Assembly: GCA_028284155.1 (NCBI GenBank)
Contig: JANQSF010000097.1
Coordinates: 1 to 33,694 of the forward strand
DNA length: 33,694 nt
Reading direction: 5' to 3'
Origin: Phycisphaeraceae bacterium
GTDB lineage: Bacteria > Planctomycetota > Phycisphaerae > Phycisphaerales > Phycisphaeraceae
This document shows, piece after piece, positions 15,575 to 24,363 of this stretch. How positions within the stretch are numbered: position 1 is the first letter of the stretch; each line of letters starts with the position of its first letter. The notes under the pieces were generated by a model, which did not search any database, was not told the origin of the DNA, and saw only the letters and a program-made list of their open reading frames with translations. Made by a program: the position numbers and the translations under genes.

Positions 15575-16081
15575 TCAGGGCGATGTCACGACTTCGCAGA
15601 GCGTCAGCCGCGCCTGGCGTGGGCCGTTGTGTTTGCACAGGCCTTTGATCACCACGGTCGAGCCGACCGTTGGCGGGTCGCCGTCGTGCTGTCGGAGCAC
15701 ACAGGTCACCCGGAAGTCGGTCGGCGCGGTGTCCGGCGCGAGGCTGGGTCGGCCGTCCGAAAGCGTGATCGGTTTGAGGTAGACCTTGTTGGCTTCGACC
15801 TGCGACACCGTGCCGGTGACCTGCAGCCACTTGTCGAGGTAGCTCTTCTGGGCGTTGAGCAGTTCGGTGTCGGACAGTCGGATCGGGTTCGCGTGCGTGC
15901 CCAGGTCGCCGCCGGGGCCGTCGCCGTCCGTCGCGCCGCCGCCGTTGCCGCCAATCGACCCGCCCCAAAGGGCGTAGATGCCGAGGAACAACCCCGCGAT
16001 CGACGCGAGCGAACCCCACACGCCGACCTTGGCGGACAGGCTCATGCCGTTCGAGTTGTTGGCGTGCGATTGATCGGACAT
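15575..16081 (-). CDS. Membrane-anchored protein with tRNA_anti-like OB-fold domain
   Basis: A 168-residue protein. One transmembrane segment (about 16-40, VGVWGSLASIAGLFLGIYALW) is followed by a Gly/Asp-rich linker and a domain resembling the tRNA_anti-like OB-fold: LDKWLQVTGTVSQVEANKVYL, then FRVTCVLR and GSTVVIKGLCKHN ending LTLCEVV. Such domains are found in exported or membrane proteins of unknown role, so nucleic-acid binding should not be assumed. There is no clear Shine-Dalgarno before the ATG at 16079-16081. It sits 37 bp downstream of a small membrane-protein gene on the same strand. Confidence 0.7.
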   Translation of the reverse strand: MSDQSHANNSNGMSLSAKVGVWGSLASIAGLFLGIYALWGGSIGGNGGGATDGDGPGGDLGTHANPIRLSDTELLNAQKSYLDKWLQVTGTVSQVEANKVYLKPITLSDGRPSLAPDTAPTDFRVTCVLRQHDGDPPTVGSTVVIKGLCKHNGPRQARLTLCEVVTSP

Positions 16082-16118
16082 CGTTTGATTTGAATGAGTG
16101 TGTGCCGCGTGTGAAACG

Positions 16119-16313
16119 TCAGAATTTATAGCCCTGCTTGTCGCTGTCGGAAGGGCTGAGGATCAGGCCAACAATCCCGAAACCCACGCAAAGGCCGGCG
16201 ATGGTCAACGGCACGGGGTCGGAAAAGAAGATGATCAGCAGGCCAACCACGATCAACGCCAACGCTGCGGGGTAGCGGATCCATGCGGGCAGTGTGGTCC
16301 ACCAGTCTGTCAT
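16119..16313 (-). CDS. Small two-helix membrane protein
   Basis: A 64-residue protein with two hydrophobic helices (about 13-30, IRYPAALALIVVGLLIIFF, and 33-52, PLTIAGLCVGFGIVGLIL) and a short charged tail. GGAG lies about 12 nt before the ATG. The gene is shorter than the open frame, which extends upstream to 16442 opposite another gene. No family is recognised. It probably shares a transcript with the OB-fold gene downstream and is divergent from the DUF2314 gene. Confidence 0.6.
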   Translation of the reverse strand: MTDWWTTLPAWIRYPAALALIVVGLLIIFFSDPVPLTIAGLCVGFGIVGLILSPSDSDKQGYKF

Positions 16314-16414
16314 GCGTACCAAATCTCCACGATTGGCGTGAAGCCGCCGGACGCTCATGGTAACGTACCGACGCCGGTCGTTCACGAACAGTTCATCTAA
16401 TGCAGGGGGCTCCC

Positions 16415-16951
16415 ATGATCTCACCGCGTAGCTTCGTGTCATTCATTCTCCTGGTCTTCGTCATGTCAGCCGGGCCTGGCTGCGACCCACAGGACGGTCC
16501 GGACGTGGTCAAGCGACCCGGTGAACCGGACATGGTTCGAATGGAGGGCGATGACGCGGAGATGAACCGCGCCAAAGAGCAGGCGCGTAAGACTCATCAG
16601 GAATTGGTTGAAGCACTACAAGCCAAAGACCCCGATCACTCCGGCTACGCCGTCAAGAAGCCGTTCCCAACACCAGAAGGCGGGGAGGAACACATCTGGA
16701 TCAGCGACGTCACATGGGATGGACGAGCGTTTTCGGGCACGATCGGGAACGAGCCGGTCGACACCAAGGCGGTGAAGTTCGGCGACCCGGTCTCGGTGAA
16801 ACCAGATGAACTGTCGGACTGGATGTATATCGACGGGCAGACCGTCGTCGGCGGCTACACGCTTCGGGTCATGCACTACCGCCAGACCCCGGCCGATCAA
16901 AAGGCATTCACCGACCAGACCGGCCTGATTGTGCCGCCAATCGACTTCTGA
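16415..16951 (+). CDS. Exported DUF2314 (YegJ-like) protein, possible lipoprotein
   Basis: A 178-residue protein. The ATG at 16415 is chosen over one at 16400 because AGGGGG (16404-16409) lies just before it. The N-terminus is a signal sequence ending VMSAGPGC, an imperfect lipobox, so Cys24 may be lipidated. Residues about 45-160 match DUF2314: AKEQARKTHQELVEAL, then YAVKKPFPT, EEHIWISDVTWDGRAFSGTIGNEP in two family blocks, DWMYIDG and GGYTLRVMH. The function of DUF2314 is unknown. It is followed by a larger lipoprotein gene with its own promoter signal. Confidence 0.8.
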   Translation: MISPRSFVSFILLVFVMSAGPGCDPQDGPDVVKRPGEPDMVRMEGDDAEMNRAKEQARKTHQELVEALQAKDPDHSGYAVKKPFPTPEGGEEHIWISDVTWDGRAFSGTIGNEPVDTKAVKFGDPVSVKPDELSDWMYIDGQTVVGGYTLRVMHYRQTPADQKAFTDQTGLIVPPIDF

Positions 16952-17027
16952 CAACCGGTGTACGTCACCATCACCTTTCCGCCACGCACGAACCGGCTCG
17001 GTGTTTCATTCATGCCCAATAGGCTTC

Positions 17028-17036
17028 TGATATAGT
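17028..17036 (+). promoter_or_regulatory. Extended -10 promoter element before the 17072 lipoprotein gene
   Basis: TGA followed by TATAGT (extended -10), about 36 bp before the ATG. The leader contains GGGAG as the ribosome site, whose GGG overlaps a short CCCGA…TCGGG pairing. No convincing -35. Consensus-based prediction. Confidence 0.45.
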
Positions 17037-17071
17037 CGCGCCCGACCTTCTAACGATCGGGAGCCCGGGCC

Positions 17072-19210
17072 ATGTCGACACGTCTGACCAATCGTTTCAG
17101 CCCACGGGACCAGCAACGCCGCGTCCCAGGGTTAGCCGGCCTGACCTGCTTGGCCTGCGCGTTGTTCCTGTCGGCGTGCGAAGACCGCGCCGCCAAGCCC
17201 GCCGGCCCGCCGCCGACGCCCAAGTTCGCCATCGAGAGCACGGACGACAACGCCGTCGCCGACGAGAAAAACCCGCAGGTCGTGCGCGGCAACACGATGG
17301 AGGACTTCCATTACGCGTTCACCATCAACCGGCCCAGTGAGGACTGGCTGTTCGTCAAGGAAAAGGAAGCCCGCAAGTCGTTCCCCGACGCGGCCGCGCT
17401 GATGGTCAACCCCAAACTGGGCGGTTACCTCGCCGTCGTGACCGAGGAGTTGGAGATCGATTCGATCACCGCGTATGTCGACTTCCTGGACGCGAGCCTC
17501 GGCACGGATAACCGCCGCAACGTCACGACGCTCCCGGTCAAGGTGTCCGGCCACGACGCGATCATGCGCAAGTTCGAGCAGGAAGAAGAGGGCCTGTGGT
17601 TCGAGTATCACGCGCTGTACACCAAGCGCGGCCGGATGTGCTACCAGTTCATCGGCTGGGGCAAGGTCGGCGATACGCCCCGCCTCTTCCGCGACCTCGA
17701 GACCATCCTCAAGTCGGTGACGTTTGTCGAAGACCGACAGCCGGTCGTTCGGCAGTTCCTGGATTCCGACGATGCGCTGGCGGCTGACTGGCGGATCGTG
17801 TCAAACGTCTATGAGAACGCTTCGTACGGGTTCAGACTGCGTCAGAAGCACGGCCTGCGACTGTGGGGCGTGACCGACCTGGCCGACCCGGATTTGGACG
17901 CGGCAGCCGGCCTGGGCAAAGAGTCGCCGACGCTCTACCAGAATTACATCGTGCAACGGATCGGCGACACGCCGGCCGAGACGTTCAACCGGTACATCAT
18001 CGATATCGTCGAGGCCGACCTGGGCATCGACGACGCCGAGCCCGAGTCCAAACAGGTGCAGGTCGCCGGCCAACAGGCCACGCAACTGATCTACCGAAAC
18101 GTGGACACGGAGGGCGTTCAGTTCGACTTCGCCGAAACAGTCTTCGTGCGCAACGGCGTGTCGTACCGGCTGCACAGCTACTGGCCGAGCAGCCAGGCCG
18201 AGTCGTCCGAGCCTCAATTGGCGTTGAGTTACGAATGTCTCGAATGGTTGACCGAACCGGAACGCGTCAAGCTGGAACAGCAGATCGGCAAGGAATTCGC
18301 TTCCAACTTCGTCCGACCGCAACAAAGCATGCGTCGCGGCGTGTTCCGCAACTTCGAGTACGGCTTCAGTTACAAACTGCCGCCCGGCCTGTGGACGGCC
18401 CAGCCGATGGAAGACGACCTGACCGCTTCGCTCGAGCGCGACGGGATCACGTTGCAAGTCCTTGCCGAGCCGTTCCAGGGTGACGCCGCGGCTTACCACA
18501 ACGCGTTGCTTGGGGCTTACGAAACGCAGAACATCCCGACGCGCACGGTAGAGCACAACGGCACGACGCTGCGGGTGTCGGCCTTCGACGAGCCGGACGG
18601 CGACCTGACGTTCAGTTACCGCATCGGGTCGGCCGGCCGAAACGGCAAGTTCGTTCAGGTGTTCGCCTCGACCCTTTTGGCCAACAAGGCTGAACTCGAC
18701 CGGGTCTGGCAGGACGCGGTGAAGGGCCTGGACCTGGACGGCGCTTCGGGCAAACCGATCGTCCGCGACGGTAAGAGCGTTACCGACTACCGCGTCGGCT
18801 ACTCACTCCAGACGCCACCGGGCTGGAAAGGCCAACAGAGGGCGAACCCCAACATCGACCTGTTCGGTTCGGTGATCTCCAGCGAAGACCGGCGCGGCCG
18901 AACCGCGTGCATCGCGATGGCGATCTGTCTGCACGACCTGACTTTCGACCCGAACCTGATCATCGAAGCCATGCTCCGCCAACCGCAGTTCGGCGTCGAC
19001 TTCTCGACCCGACGCGAGACCGCGTCGAAACTGGCCGGCCGGGACGCGCAACTGATCACCTTCGACGGCAAGATCGGCTCGGAACGGCTTTCAGCCGGGG
19101 CGTGGGTCATGTCGCGCGACCGAACGATCTACCTCCTGCTGGTCGTCGCGCCCGAAAACGACTTCCGGAATCCGGCCGCGTTCAGCGGGCGGTTTCGATT
19201 GGTTGATTAG
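17072..19210 (+). CDS. Large lipoprotein with about four PsbP/Mog1-like modules
   Basis: A 712-residue protein with a clear lipobox LSAC (Cys36), so it is probably anchored in the membrane by lipid. The body repeats a pattern four times: a short strand with an aromatic-Gly-[FY] core, a Pro-Pro-x-W/Leu turn, then a beta-rich stretch. Examples start at FHYAFTINRPSEDW (about 85), YGFRLRQKHGLRLW (about 251), YGFSYKLPPGLW (about 430) and YRVGYSLQTPPGW (about 575). Each is followed by a helix-containing segment such as WQDAVKGLDL. This resembles PsbP/Mog1/DUF1795 modules, but the match is by eye. Function unknown. The stop overlaps the start of the methyltransferase frame, which suggests coupling. 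Confidence 0.7.
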   Translation: MSTRLTNRFSPRDQQRRVPGLAGLTCLACALFLSACEDRAAKPAGPPPTPKFAIESTDDNAVADEKNPQVVRGNTMEDFHYAFTINRPSEDWLFVKEKEARKSFPDAAALMVNPKLGGYLAVVTEELEIDSITAYVDFLDASLGTDNRRNVTTLPVKVSGHDAIMRKFEQEEEGLWFEYHALYTKRGRMCYQFIGWGKVGDTPRLFRDLETILKSVTFVEDRQPVVRQFLDSDDALAADWRIVSNVYENASYGFRLRQKHGLRLWGVTDLADPDLDAAAGLGKESPTLYQNYIVQRIGDTPAETFNRYIIDIVEADLGIDDAEPESKQVQVAGQQATQLIYRNVDTEGVQFDFAETVFVRNGVSYRLHSYWPSSQAESSEPQLALSYECLEWLTEPERVKLEQQIGKEFASNFVRPQQSMRRGVFRNFEYGFSYKLPPGLWTAQPMEDDLTASLERDGITLQVLAEPFQGDAAAYHNALLGAYETQNIPTRTVEHNGTTLRVSAFDEPDGDLTFSYRIGSAGRNGKFVQVFASTLLANKAELDRVWQDAVKGLDLDGASGKPIVRDGKSVTDYRVGYSLQTPPGWKGQQRANPNIDLFGSVISSEDRRGRTACIAMAICLHDLTFDPNLIIEAMLRQPQFGVDFSTRRETASKLAGRDAQLITFDGKIGSERLSAGAWVMSRDRTIYLLLVVAPENDFRNPAAFSGRFRLVD

Positions 19211-19862
19211 GTCAACTTCAATCCAGGTGTCGCGTTTGGGCTTCTACGACCAACAGATCTTTGCGCGGTTCTATGACTGCGTCATGGACCGCCCACACTG
19301 GGCTGAGCACCGCAAGCGGCAGTTGGCGGACGTCGCGGGCGACGTGCTGGAGATCGGCGTCGGCACGGGGCTGAACCTGCCGCACTACCCGCCCAACGTC
19401 GGCAGGATCACGACGGTCGATCCGAACACGGGCATGAACAAACGCCTGCGACGCCGCATCGACCAGACCGGCATCGATGTCGATATCCACGCGATCAGCG
19501 GCGAGTCGTTGCCGTTCGACGACGCGACATTCGACTGCGCGGTGAGCACGATCACGCTGTGCAGCATCCCGAACGTGAAACGCGCCGTCGCGGAACTGCA
19601 CCGCGTGCTCCGCCCCGGCGGGCGCATGTTCTTCCTCGAACACGGCCTGAGCCCGGACACCAAGGTCGCCAAGTGGCAACGCCGACTCAACGGCATCCAG
19701 CGCCTGTTCGCCGGCGGCTGCACGCTTACCCTCGACGTCCCCGCCCTGCTGGCGACGCAGCCGTTCGACGACGTGACGATCGACAACTTCTACATGGCCA
19801 AGACGCCGCGGACGCACGGCTACATGTACGAAGGCGTGGCGCGCAAGGCCGACACGTCTTAA
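19203..19862 (+). CDS. Class I SAM-dependent methyltransferase (UbiE/METTL7-like)
   Basis: Up to 219 residues. Motif I is VLEIGVGTGLNLPHYP (about 48-63), followed by ITTVDPNTGM at the acidic ribose loop, GESLPFDDATFDCAVSTITL (two family motifs) and LHRVLRPGGRMFFLEHG, as in Methyltransf_11 enzymes. The pattern is closest to UbiE, phospholipid N-methyltransferases and animal METTL7. The substrate is unknown; a lipid or quinone is plausible. The frame can start at a TTG overlapping the preceding stop (19203), at GTG 19227 or at TTG 19236; no ribosome site decides. Overlap with the lipoprotein gene suggests translational coupling. It converges on the FlgG-like gene 18 bp away. Confidence 0.85.
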   Translation: MIRSTSIQVSRLGFYDQQIFARFYDCVMDRPHWAEHRKRQLADVAGDVLEIGVGTGLNLPHYPPNVGRITTVDPNTGMNKRLRRRIDQTGIDVDIHAISGESLPFDDATFDCAVSTITLCSIPNVKRAVAELHRVLRPGGRMFFLEHGLSPDTKVAKWQRRLNGIQRLFAGGCTLTLDVPALLATQPFDDVTIDNFYMAKTPRTHGYMYEGVARKADTS

Positions 19863-19880
19863 CGGTGTGCGCCAGTGACG

Positions 19881-20903
19881 CTACGGCCGCCCCTGCAACG
19901 AAAGCTGCCGGGACGACGACTCTTGTTCCAACGTACTCACCGCCGCCAACGCCGCGCGGACAGTGCGCAGCCAGGCGATGCGTGCGTAGATCTCGCGTAG
20001 CTCCGCGATCGGGTCGACGTTGGACTGTTCCAGGAAGCCGAAAAGGATTCTTCCCATCATCCCTTCCGCGGGCGAGCCGGTGATGGGTGTGCCGGACGAC
20101 GATGATTCCACAAAGAGGTTGTTGCCGATCGGTCGAAGTCCGCCCGGATTCACAAACTGAGCGATCTCAAGCTGACCGACCTCCATGAGCGCAAGCTCGC
20201 CTCTGATATCAACCGACACGATGCCGTCCGACGAAACAACCACGCGCTGCGTCTGCGGAGGCACGTTGATGGGCGGAAGGAGGAGCGGCCCGTCGGACGT
20301 GCCAAGGACCACATCGCCGTCCGCGTTGACCATGAAGTGGCCTGCCCGTGTGTACGCGACCCCCGTTGCACTGACGCTATCGGCGATCCGCACCTGAAAC
20401 AGGCCCGGGCCGTCAATCATCAAGTCGAGTGATCCGCCGCGTCTCACCGGCACCCCGTTGGTTGGGTCGACGCGTGTTTCGAGTTGTTCCGTTTGCGGGT
20501 GGGCCACCAACACGCGTCGGCGGTACCCGATCGTCTGGACATTGGCCAGGTTCTCGAAGCTGGTGTTGATGGCGCGTTTCGCTTTCAGCAGCGACTCGTC
20601 CAACCGCGTCAGCGTCTTGCGGTCTTCGTTGGTTGTGGTCGGCTGATACATCTGGCGGGATACGTCGAGCCGGACGTCGTCGATCTGCCGCAGCGCCGCC
20701 AGCTCACGCGTGACCATCTGCAGGGTCGCCAACGTGGCTTCGTGTTTGGCGGTCTCGTACGCGTCCTGTCTTGCGGCCTGGTACTCGGACGTGACGTCCT
20801 CAACCGGCTGAGCGGCTGAAACGGGGCGGTGCGAGGGGGCCTGACACCCGATGAGATGGCATCCGAGAGACAAGCAACCCGCCAGAATGATGAGTGTTCG
20901 CAT
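19881..20903 (-). CDS. Lipoprotein with a FlgG-like flagellar rod domain
   Basis: A 340-residue protein. The N-terminus is a lipoprotein signal with two possible lipobox cysteines (SLGC, Cys15; LIGC, Cys20), then about 95 residues of helical sequence. From about residue 115 it follows FlgG/FlgF rod proteins: FENLANVQTIGYRRR (the NLAN-x-x-T-x-G-[FY] motif), SLDLMIDGPGLFQVR, YTRAGHFMVNADGDVVL, GQLEIAQFVNPGGLRPIGNNLF, then GFLEQSNVDPIAELREIYARI. True FlgG has no signal peptide, is exported by the flagellar type III system and polymerises in the rod; this one is predicted to be Sec-exported and lipidated. No other flagellar gene is nearby. GGAG lies 8 nt before the ATG. The FlgG fold is well supported; function is open. 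Confidence 0.82.
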   Translation of the reverse strand: MRTLIILAGCLSLGCHLIGCQAPSHRPVSAAQPVEDVTSEYQAARQDAYETAKHEATLATLQMVTRELAALRQIDDVRLDVSRQMYQPTTTNEDRKTLTRLDESLLKAKRAINTSFENLANVQTIGYRRRVLVAHPQTEQLETRVDPTNGVPVRRGGSLDLMIDGPGLFQVRIADSVSATGVAYTRAGHFMVNADGDVVLGTSDGPLLLPPINVPPQTQRVVVSSDGIVSVDIRGELALMEVGQLEIAQFVNPGGLRPIGNNLFVESSSSGTPITGSPAEGMMGRILFGFLEQSNVDPIAELREIYARIAWLRTVRAALAAVSTLEQESSSRQLSLQGRP

Positions 20904-21036
20904 GACGCGACTCCGGGCCCCGAAGGATTATCGGTCCCTTGCCCGTCATGGCGACAGTTGATGCATCCACCGGGAAATGCGAGTGGAGGCGTGTGATTCG
21001 CCGTGTTCTGTTGGCTGAATGCCCGTTGCGCGGGAT

Positions 21037-21540
21037 CTAATCGTCGAGGTATCGACGCGGCGGGAAGCAGTGATTGAGGCGCTGCTTCTTTTCCGGGCAG
21101 GGAGCCTCCGCCAGGCGGAAGATCGCTTCGCCCCTGGGGCTGTCCGACCGGACCCAATCGTCCTTGGGCATATCGGGCGTGCGCACCCAGAAGTAGACCT
21201 CACCCTCGTCCGGCGGCTCCTCGTCTTCTTCGAAGCTCATCGGCTTCTCGATCCAATAGACCTTGCGCTGGGTCTCGTCGTTGCAGTCGCCGCACGTGAA
21301 GACGTAGGCCTTGTATCCATTGCCCTCACCGGAAGGCGCGTCGATCGGCCCGGAAACGTTGGATGGGCCGGCAAAGAGTTCGCCGGTTTCGATGTCGTAG
21401 AAATAGAACTCGACGGGGGCCAGCGCTCGTTCTCCATCGTCACTGTTCATGCGGACGACGAGCACCACGACCCAAAAGATAATGAAACCGAGGATGAGCA
21501 CCGAGGCGGCAACAGGGTTCTGATTCAGCCAACGTCGCAT
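21037..21540 (-). CDS. Single-pass membrane protein of unknown function
   Basis: A 167-residue protein with one N-terminal transmembrane helix (about 11-30, AASVLILGFIIFWVVVLVV) and an acidic extracytoplasmic domain. A beta-rich segment (PVEFYFYDIETGELF) is followed by a CxxC pair in YVFTCGDCND and a WIEKP strand, then an acidic loop and a basic end. The CxxC could bind metal or form a disulfide. I recognise no named family; similar small proteins seem usual in planctomycetes. The ribosome site is weak. It is upstream of, and co-directional with, the FlgG-like gene, about 130 bp away. Confidence 0.65.
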   Translation of the reverse strand: MRRWLNQNPVAASVLILGFIIFWVVVLVVRMNSDDGERALAPVEFYFYDIETGELFAGPSNVSGPIDAPSGEGNGYKAYVFTCGDCNDETQRKVYWIEKPMSFEEDEEPPDEGEVYFWVRTPDMPKDDWVRSDSPRGEAIFRLAEAPCPEKKQRLNHCFPPRRYLDD

Positions 21541-21743
21541 GCGGGCACATCCGGGCGGTCAAACGGTCAGACAATATACACAGGCCGGAGCGATCACGTT
21601 AACCGAGCCTACCTCCGGCTGGGTATGTGCTGGCGTGGCGACCGATCGCGCGACGCGCGGCTCGGCGTGCGCGGGGATACAGGGGCCGTCCGAAGCGCCG
21701 TCACGGCGCACTTCACAGAACGGGCTGAACGCGTGTGACCCGT

Positions 21744-22877
21744 CTAGGGGATGCCCGTTTCGGGGTCGGCTTTCCAGATCGACCGGTCGGGGTCAAGCTC
21801 TTCCACGGTCATCGACTCCACCTGGCCGCCGACGAACATGACGTTGATCGTGCCCTTGTGGCGTGGGGCCATCCACTCCAGCGGGTCGTCGTTGTTGCCG
21901 CCGATGAAGTCGTAGTCGGCGATGGCCTTCTCGTAATCCATGATCCAGAGTTGGCCGCCGCGCGGGTTGCGCTGCGTCTCGATCTGGTTATTCATGCCGT
22001 AGCTGACCAGGCCGCCGCTCTGCCCGTCGCTCTTGACGATGATGCGCATCTCCTCGCCGGGCGACGTGATGAAGAACTTGTTGATCGTGACCGTTCGGCG
22101 GTCGTCGTGGAGCGTGATCTGGTCCTGCCCGCCGCTTTCGAAACCGCGTGCGCCTCGGCCGGTGTCGTAAGTCGTCCCATCGACGCCAAGCACGGGATCG
22201 GTCGCGTCGAGTTGGGGCTTAAGGCAGATGATGCCCAAGATCTCGCCGCCGCAGGTGAACGTCCCGCTCAGGTTGGCAGGCCCGTTCCCGATCGCGTCGT
22301 AGTGAAAGAAGTAGACGTCGACCAGTGTCCCGCCCGGGACCGTGCCGCCGGGCATCGTGTCCGGCTTGGGGTAGAAACCGGGCTCCGTCACGTTGACCTG
22401 GATATCACCGGGCAGCGGTTGGCCTTGCAACTCTTCCCACACGAAGATGTGATTCGAGTCTTCGATTCGGTGCCCGCTGAAGGTCGCGTCCGGCGGCGGC
22501 TGCGCCAACAGACGCAGGATGGAACTGGCCGCGAGACTGTTCGGGCTGTCTTCCGGGCAGTTCAACGCGGCGCCGGCGCCGGACGTGCTGATAAAGCCGA
22601 CCCACGTGCCGACCGGCGGCTGAGCCCGTCTTGGCGCGGCCATCGGGCTGGCGCGGTAGCCGCCCAGTGTTTGTTGCTGTTGATCCAGATTGACGTGGCA
22701 GATCGCGTTGCGGGCGGCGGATCGTGACTCGCCCAGGCTGGGCAAGATCAACGCGACCAGCATGATGATCAGCGAGACAACGACAAGCAGTTCAATGACA
22801 GTGAACGCCCGCGTCTTGCTGTGACACGTTCGGCCTAACCAAATTGTCGCGCCGTGCAGATGAAGGACATCGCGCAT
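21744..22877 (-). CDS. Type II pseudopilin/prepilin-like protein (planctomycete type)
   Basis: A 377-residue protein with a type III (prepilin) signal: a basic leader to residue 24, then FTVIELLVVVSLI, with the conserved Glu at +5 of the mature protein and Ala instead of Gly before the cut. A prepilin peptidase would remove the leader and methylate Phe. The rest is a large globular domain with several Cys (about 114, 219, 228) and ends with HKGTINVMFVGGQVESM, a variant (GG for DG) of the H-x9-DG motif of planctomycete prepilin-like proteins. Whether it forms a pilus is unknown. GAGGGG lies 5 nt before the ATG, and a palindrome lies just upstream. Confidence 0.82.
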   Translation of the reverse strand: MRDVLHLHGATIWLGRTCHSKTRAFTVIELLVVVSLIIMLVALILPSLGESRSAARNAICHVNLDQQQQTLGGYRASPMAAPRRAQPPVGTWVGFISTSGAGAALNCPEDSPNSLAASSILRLLAQPPPDATFSGHRIEDSNHIFVWEELQGQPLPGDIQVNVTEPGFYPKPDTMPGGTVPGGTLVDVYFFHYDAIGNGPANLSGTFTCGGEILGIICLKPQLDATDPVLGVDGTTYDTGRGARGFESGGQDQITLHDDRRTVTINKFFITSPGEEMRIIVKSDGQSGGLVSYGMNNQIETQRNPRGGQLWIMDYEKAIADYDFIGGNNDDPLEWMAPRHKGTINVMFVGGQVESMTVEELDPDRSIWKADPETGIP

Positions 22878-22910
22878 TGCTACCCCTCGTCTAGATATAC
22901 AGGCGCTTAG

Positions 22911-22926
22911 CTTACAGAACTGTAAG
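22911..22926. promoter_or_regulatory. Perfect 7-2-7 palindrome upstream of the prepilin-like gene
   Basis: CTTACAG, AA, CTGTAAG, 34-49 bp before the minus-strand start at 22877. A possible -10 (TATATC on the minus strand) lies between it and the ribosome site. Operator-like in size and position; inference only. Confidence 0.4.
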
Positions 22927-23140
22927 TGAACCCGCGCCTACACACGAGGTGCCGAGCACCTCTCGCTCAGAATTGTAGCACAAGCATCCGCCCGCCGCGA
23001 GCCCCAATCCGCCCCCACGCCGAACAATGCGTTTTTGCGTCAGCGGCCCGTCGGGCGTTCGGAGGGCCTCTCTACCAGAACTGCTGGCTCGACCGTTTAC
23101 TGAAAAGGGCTCGGCCGAACCGACGCCTGACCGACCTCAA

Positions 23141-24235
23141 CTACTTCCGGCCAGCCTTTTCAGCCTTGCCCGGCTCGTACAGCAGCAGGTCGTCCACCTG
23201 CAGCTTGCCGTGCTCGGGGTCGAAGTAGATTTGGTCGGCGTGGGTCAACGGCGCAATGGTCTCGATGCGCCCGGTCGTGAAGAAAACCGTCACCTCTGCC
23301 CACTCGCCCACCTCGGGATTGACAAGGGTGAAGCGGCTGTTCTGAACCTCGCTGTTGAGGAGCAAGATGCCGATGACCTTTCGGCCGCCGTCAGGGCCCG
23401 GGTCGTAGCGGTAGCGAAAGCGCAGCCGTGTGTCTTTGCTCAAGGGACGCATGCCACGCAGCCCGATGCGCATACTCTGCTTGCCTGTCTTTGGATCCTT
23501 GATCGACTCGGCCGCGTCCCACGTCAGCGGTTTGTTGTGCAAGACGATCTTGAAGTCGCCCGGCCACTCGTTCCCCTGCTTGCCCGTGTCAAACCAGCCG
23601 GTGAACATGAAACGCTTCGGAAACGGTCGCTTCTCACCCTTCACCGCCGCGTCATACAACACGATGTCGTCGATCCACAGGTCGGCTGACGGGTCGATGT
23701 AAAACTGGATGTCGTCGATCCGTTCGTCCTCCGCGAGCGGCCCGCCGCTGCCGTCCGGCCGACGGGCCTTAGTCATGTCCACCGTCGCGTCCCGCCACTT
23801 GCCCTGCGGCAGGTCTTTGAGGATGAGGTGGCGGTGGTAGCCTTTGCTCAGGCTGTAGATCTGCACACGCAGCGTGTCGGTGCCCTTGAGCCGGTACCGG
23901 AAACTCAAGCGGGTGGACTTGCCCATCGGCGGGCCGGGCACGGGGTTGAAGATGACGGCCTTGTACATCTTCGACTGGTCGCCCATCTTGCGGTCGAAGT
24001 CTTTGGTCATCGTCGCGCGACAGGCCCGTTTGTTCGACACCGACTTCGACGACGAAGGCGGCACGACATCGGTCACGGGCGTGCCGCGCAGCCACCAGCG
24101 TTTCTCGATGTCGGTCTCGTAGTCTTCGAAGACGTGCACGCGGTAAGGCAGGCCGGTGCGGTCGATGGTCGTTGACAGGTTGCGCGGGGGCGCGGCGAGG
24201 CAGAGGGTTATGGCAACGGCGGTGAGTGTTGACAT
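23141..24235 (-). CDS. Exported protein with two carbohydrate-binding-module-like domains
   Basis: A 364-residue protein with a short signal peptide (MSTLTAVAITLCLAAP). Two beta-sandwich domains of similar plan follow. Each has an RLSFRYRL / RLRFRYRY strand, a Gly-x-W segment before a phosphate- or sugar-side strand (GKWRDATVDMT; GEWAEVTVFF) and an exit strand of the type LWIDDIVLYD / LQVDDLLLYEP, which is typical of galactose-binding-like CBM jelly rolls in planctomycete surface proteins. No catalytic motif is seen. It probably binds polysaccharide or another envelope component. AAGGG lies shortly before the ATG. Confidence 0.7.
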   Translation of the reverse strand: MSTLTAVAITLCLAAPPRNLSTTIDRTGLPYRVHVFEDYETDIEKRWWLRGTPVTDVVPPSSSKSVSNKRACRATMTKDFDRKMGDQSKMYKAVIFNPVPGPPMGKSTRLSFRYRLKGTDTLRVQIYSLSKGYHRHLILKDLPQGKWRDATVDMTKARRPDGSGGPLAEDERIDDIQFYIDPSADLWIDDIVLYDAAVKGEKRPFPKRFMFTGWFDTGKQGNEWPGDFKIVLHNKPLTWDAAESIKDPKTGKQSMRIGLRGMRPLSKDTRLRFRYRYDPGPDGGRKVIGILLLNSEVQNSRFTLVNPEVGEWAEVTVFFTTGRIETIAPLTHADQIYFDPEHGKLQVDDLLLYEPGKAEKAGRK

Positions 24236-24363
24236 CGATCAACCCTTATTCATGCATAGACATTTGTGCTCATCACTCGCGACGTCGGCAGGTCGTCCAT
24301 CATCCTAACAAGCCGGATCTGTCCGCAGACCCGGATCGTCGTGTGGGGCAGTTCGAATCCGAT

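Noticed and set aside
15324..16019. Upstream extension of the 13611 gene to an 802-codon frame
   Set aside because: The added part is Arg/Pro-rich, overlaps the OB-fold gene in another frame and would bury a normal signal peptide that begins at 15323.
22946..22962. GAGGTGC-CGA-GCACCTC hairpin as terminator of the 23141 gene
   Set aside because: The stem is real but short, there is no T-run on the transcribed side, and it lies about 180 bp past the stop codon.
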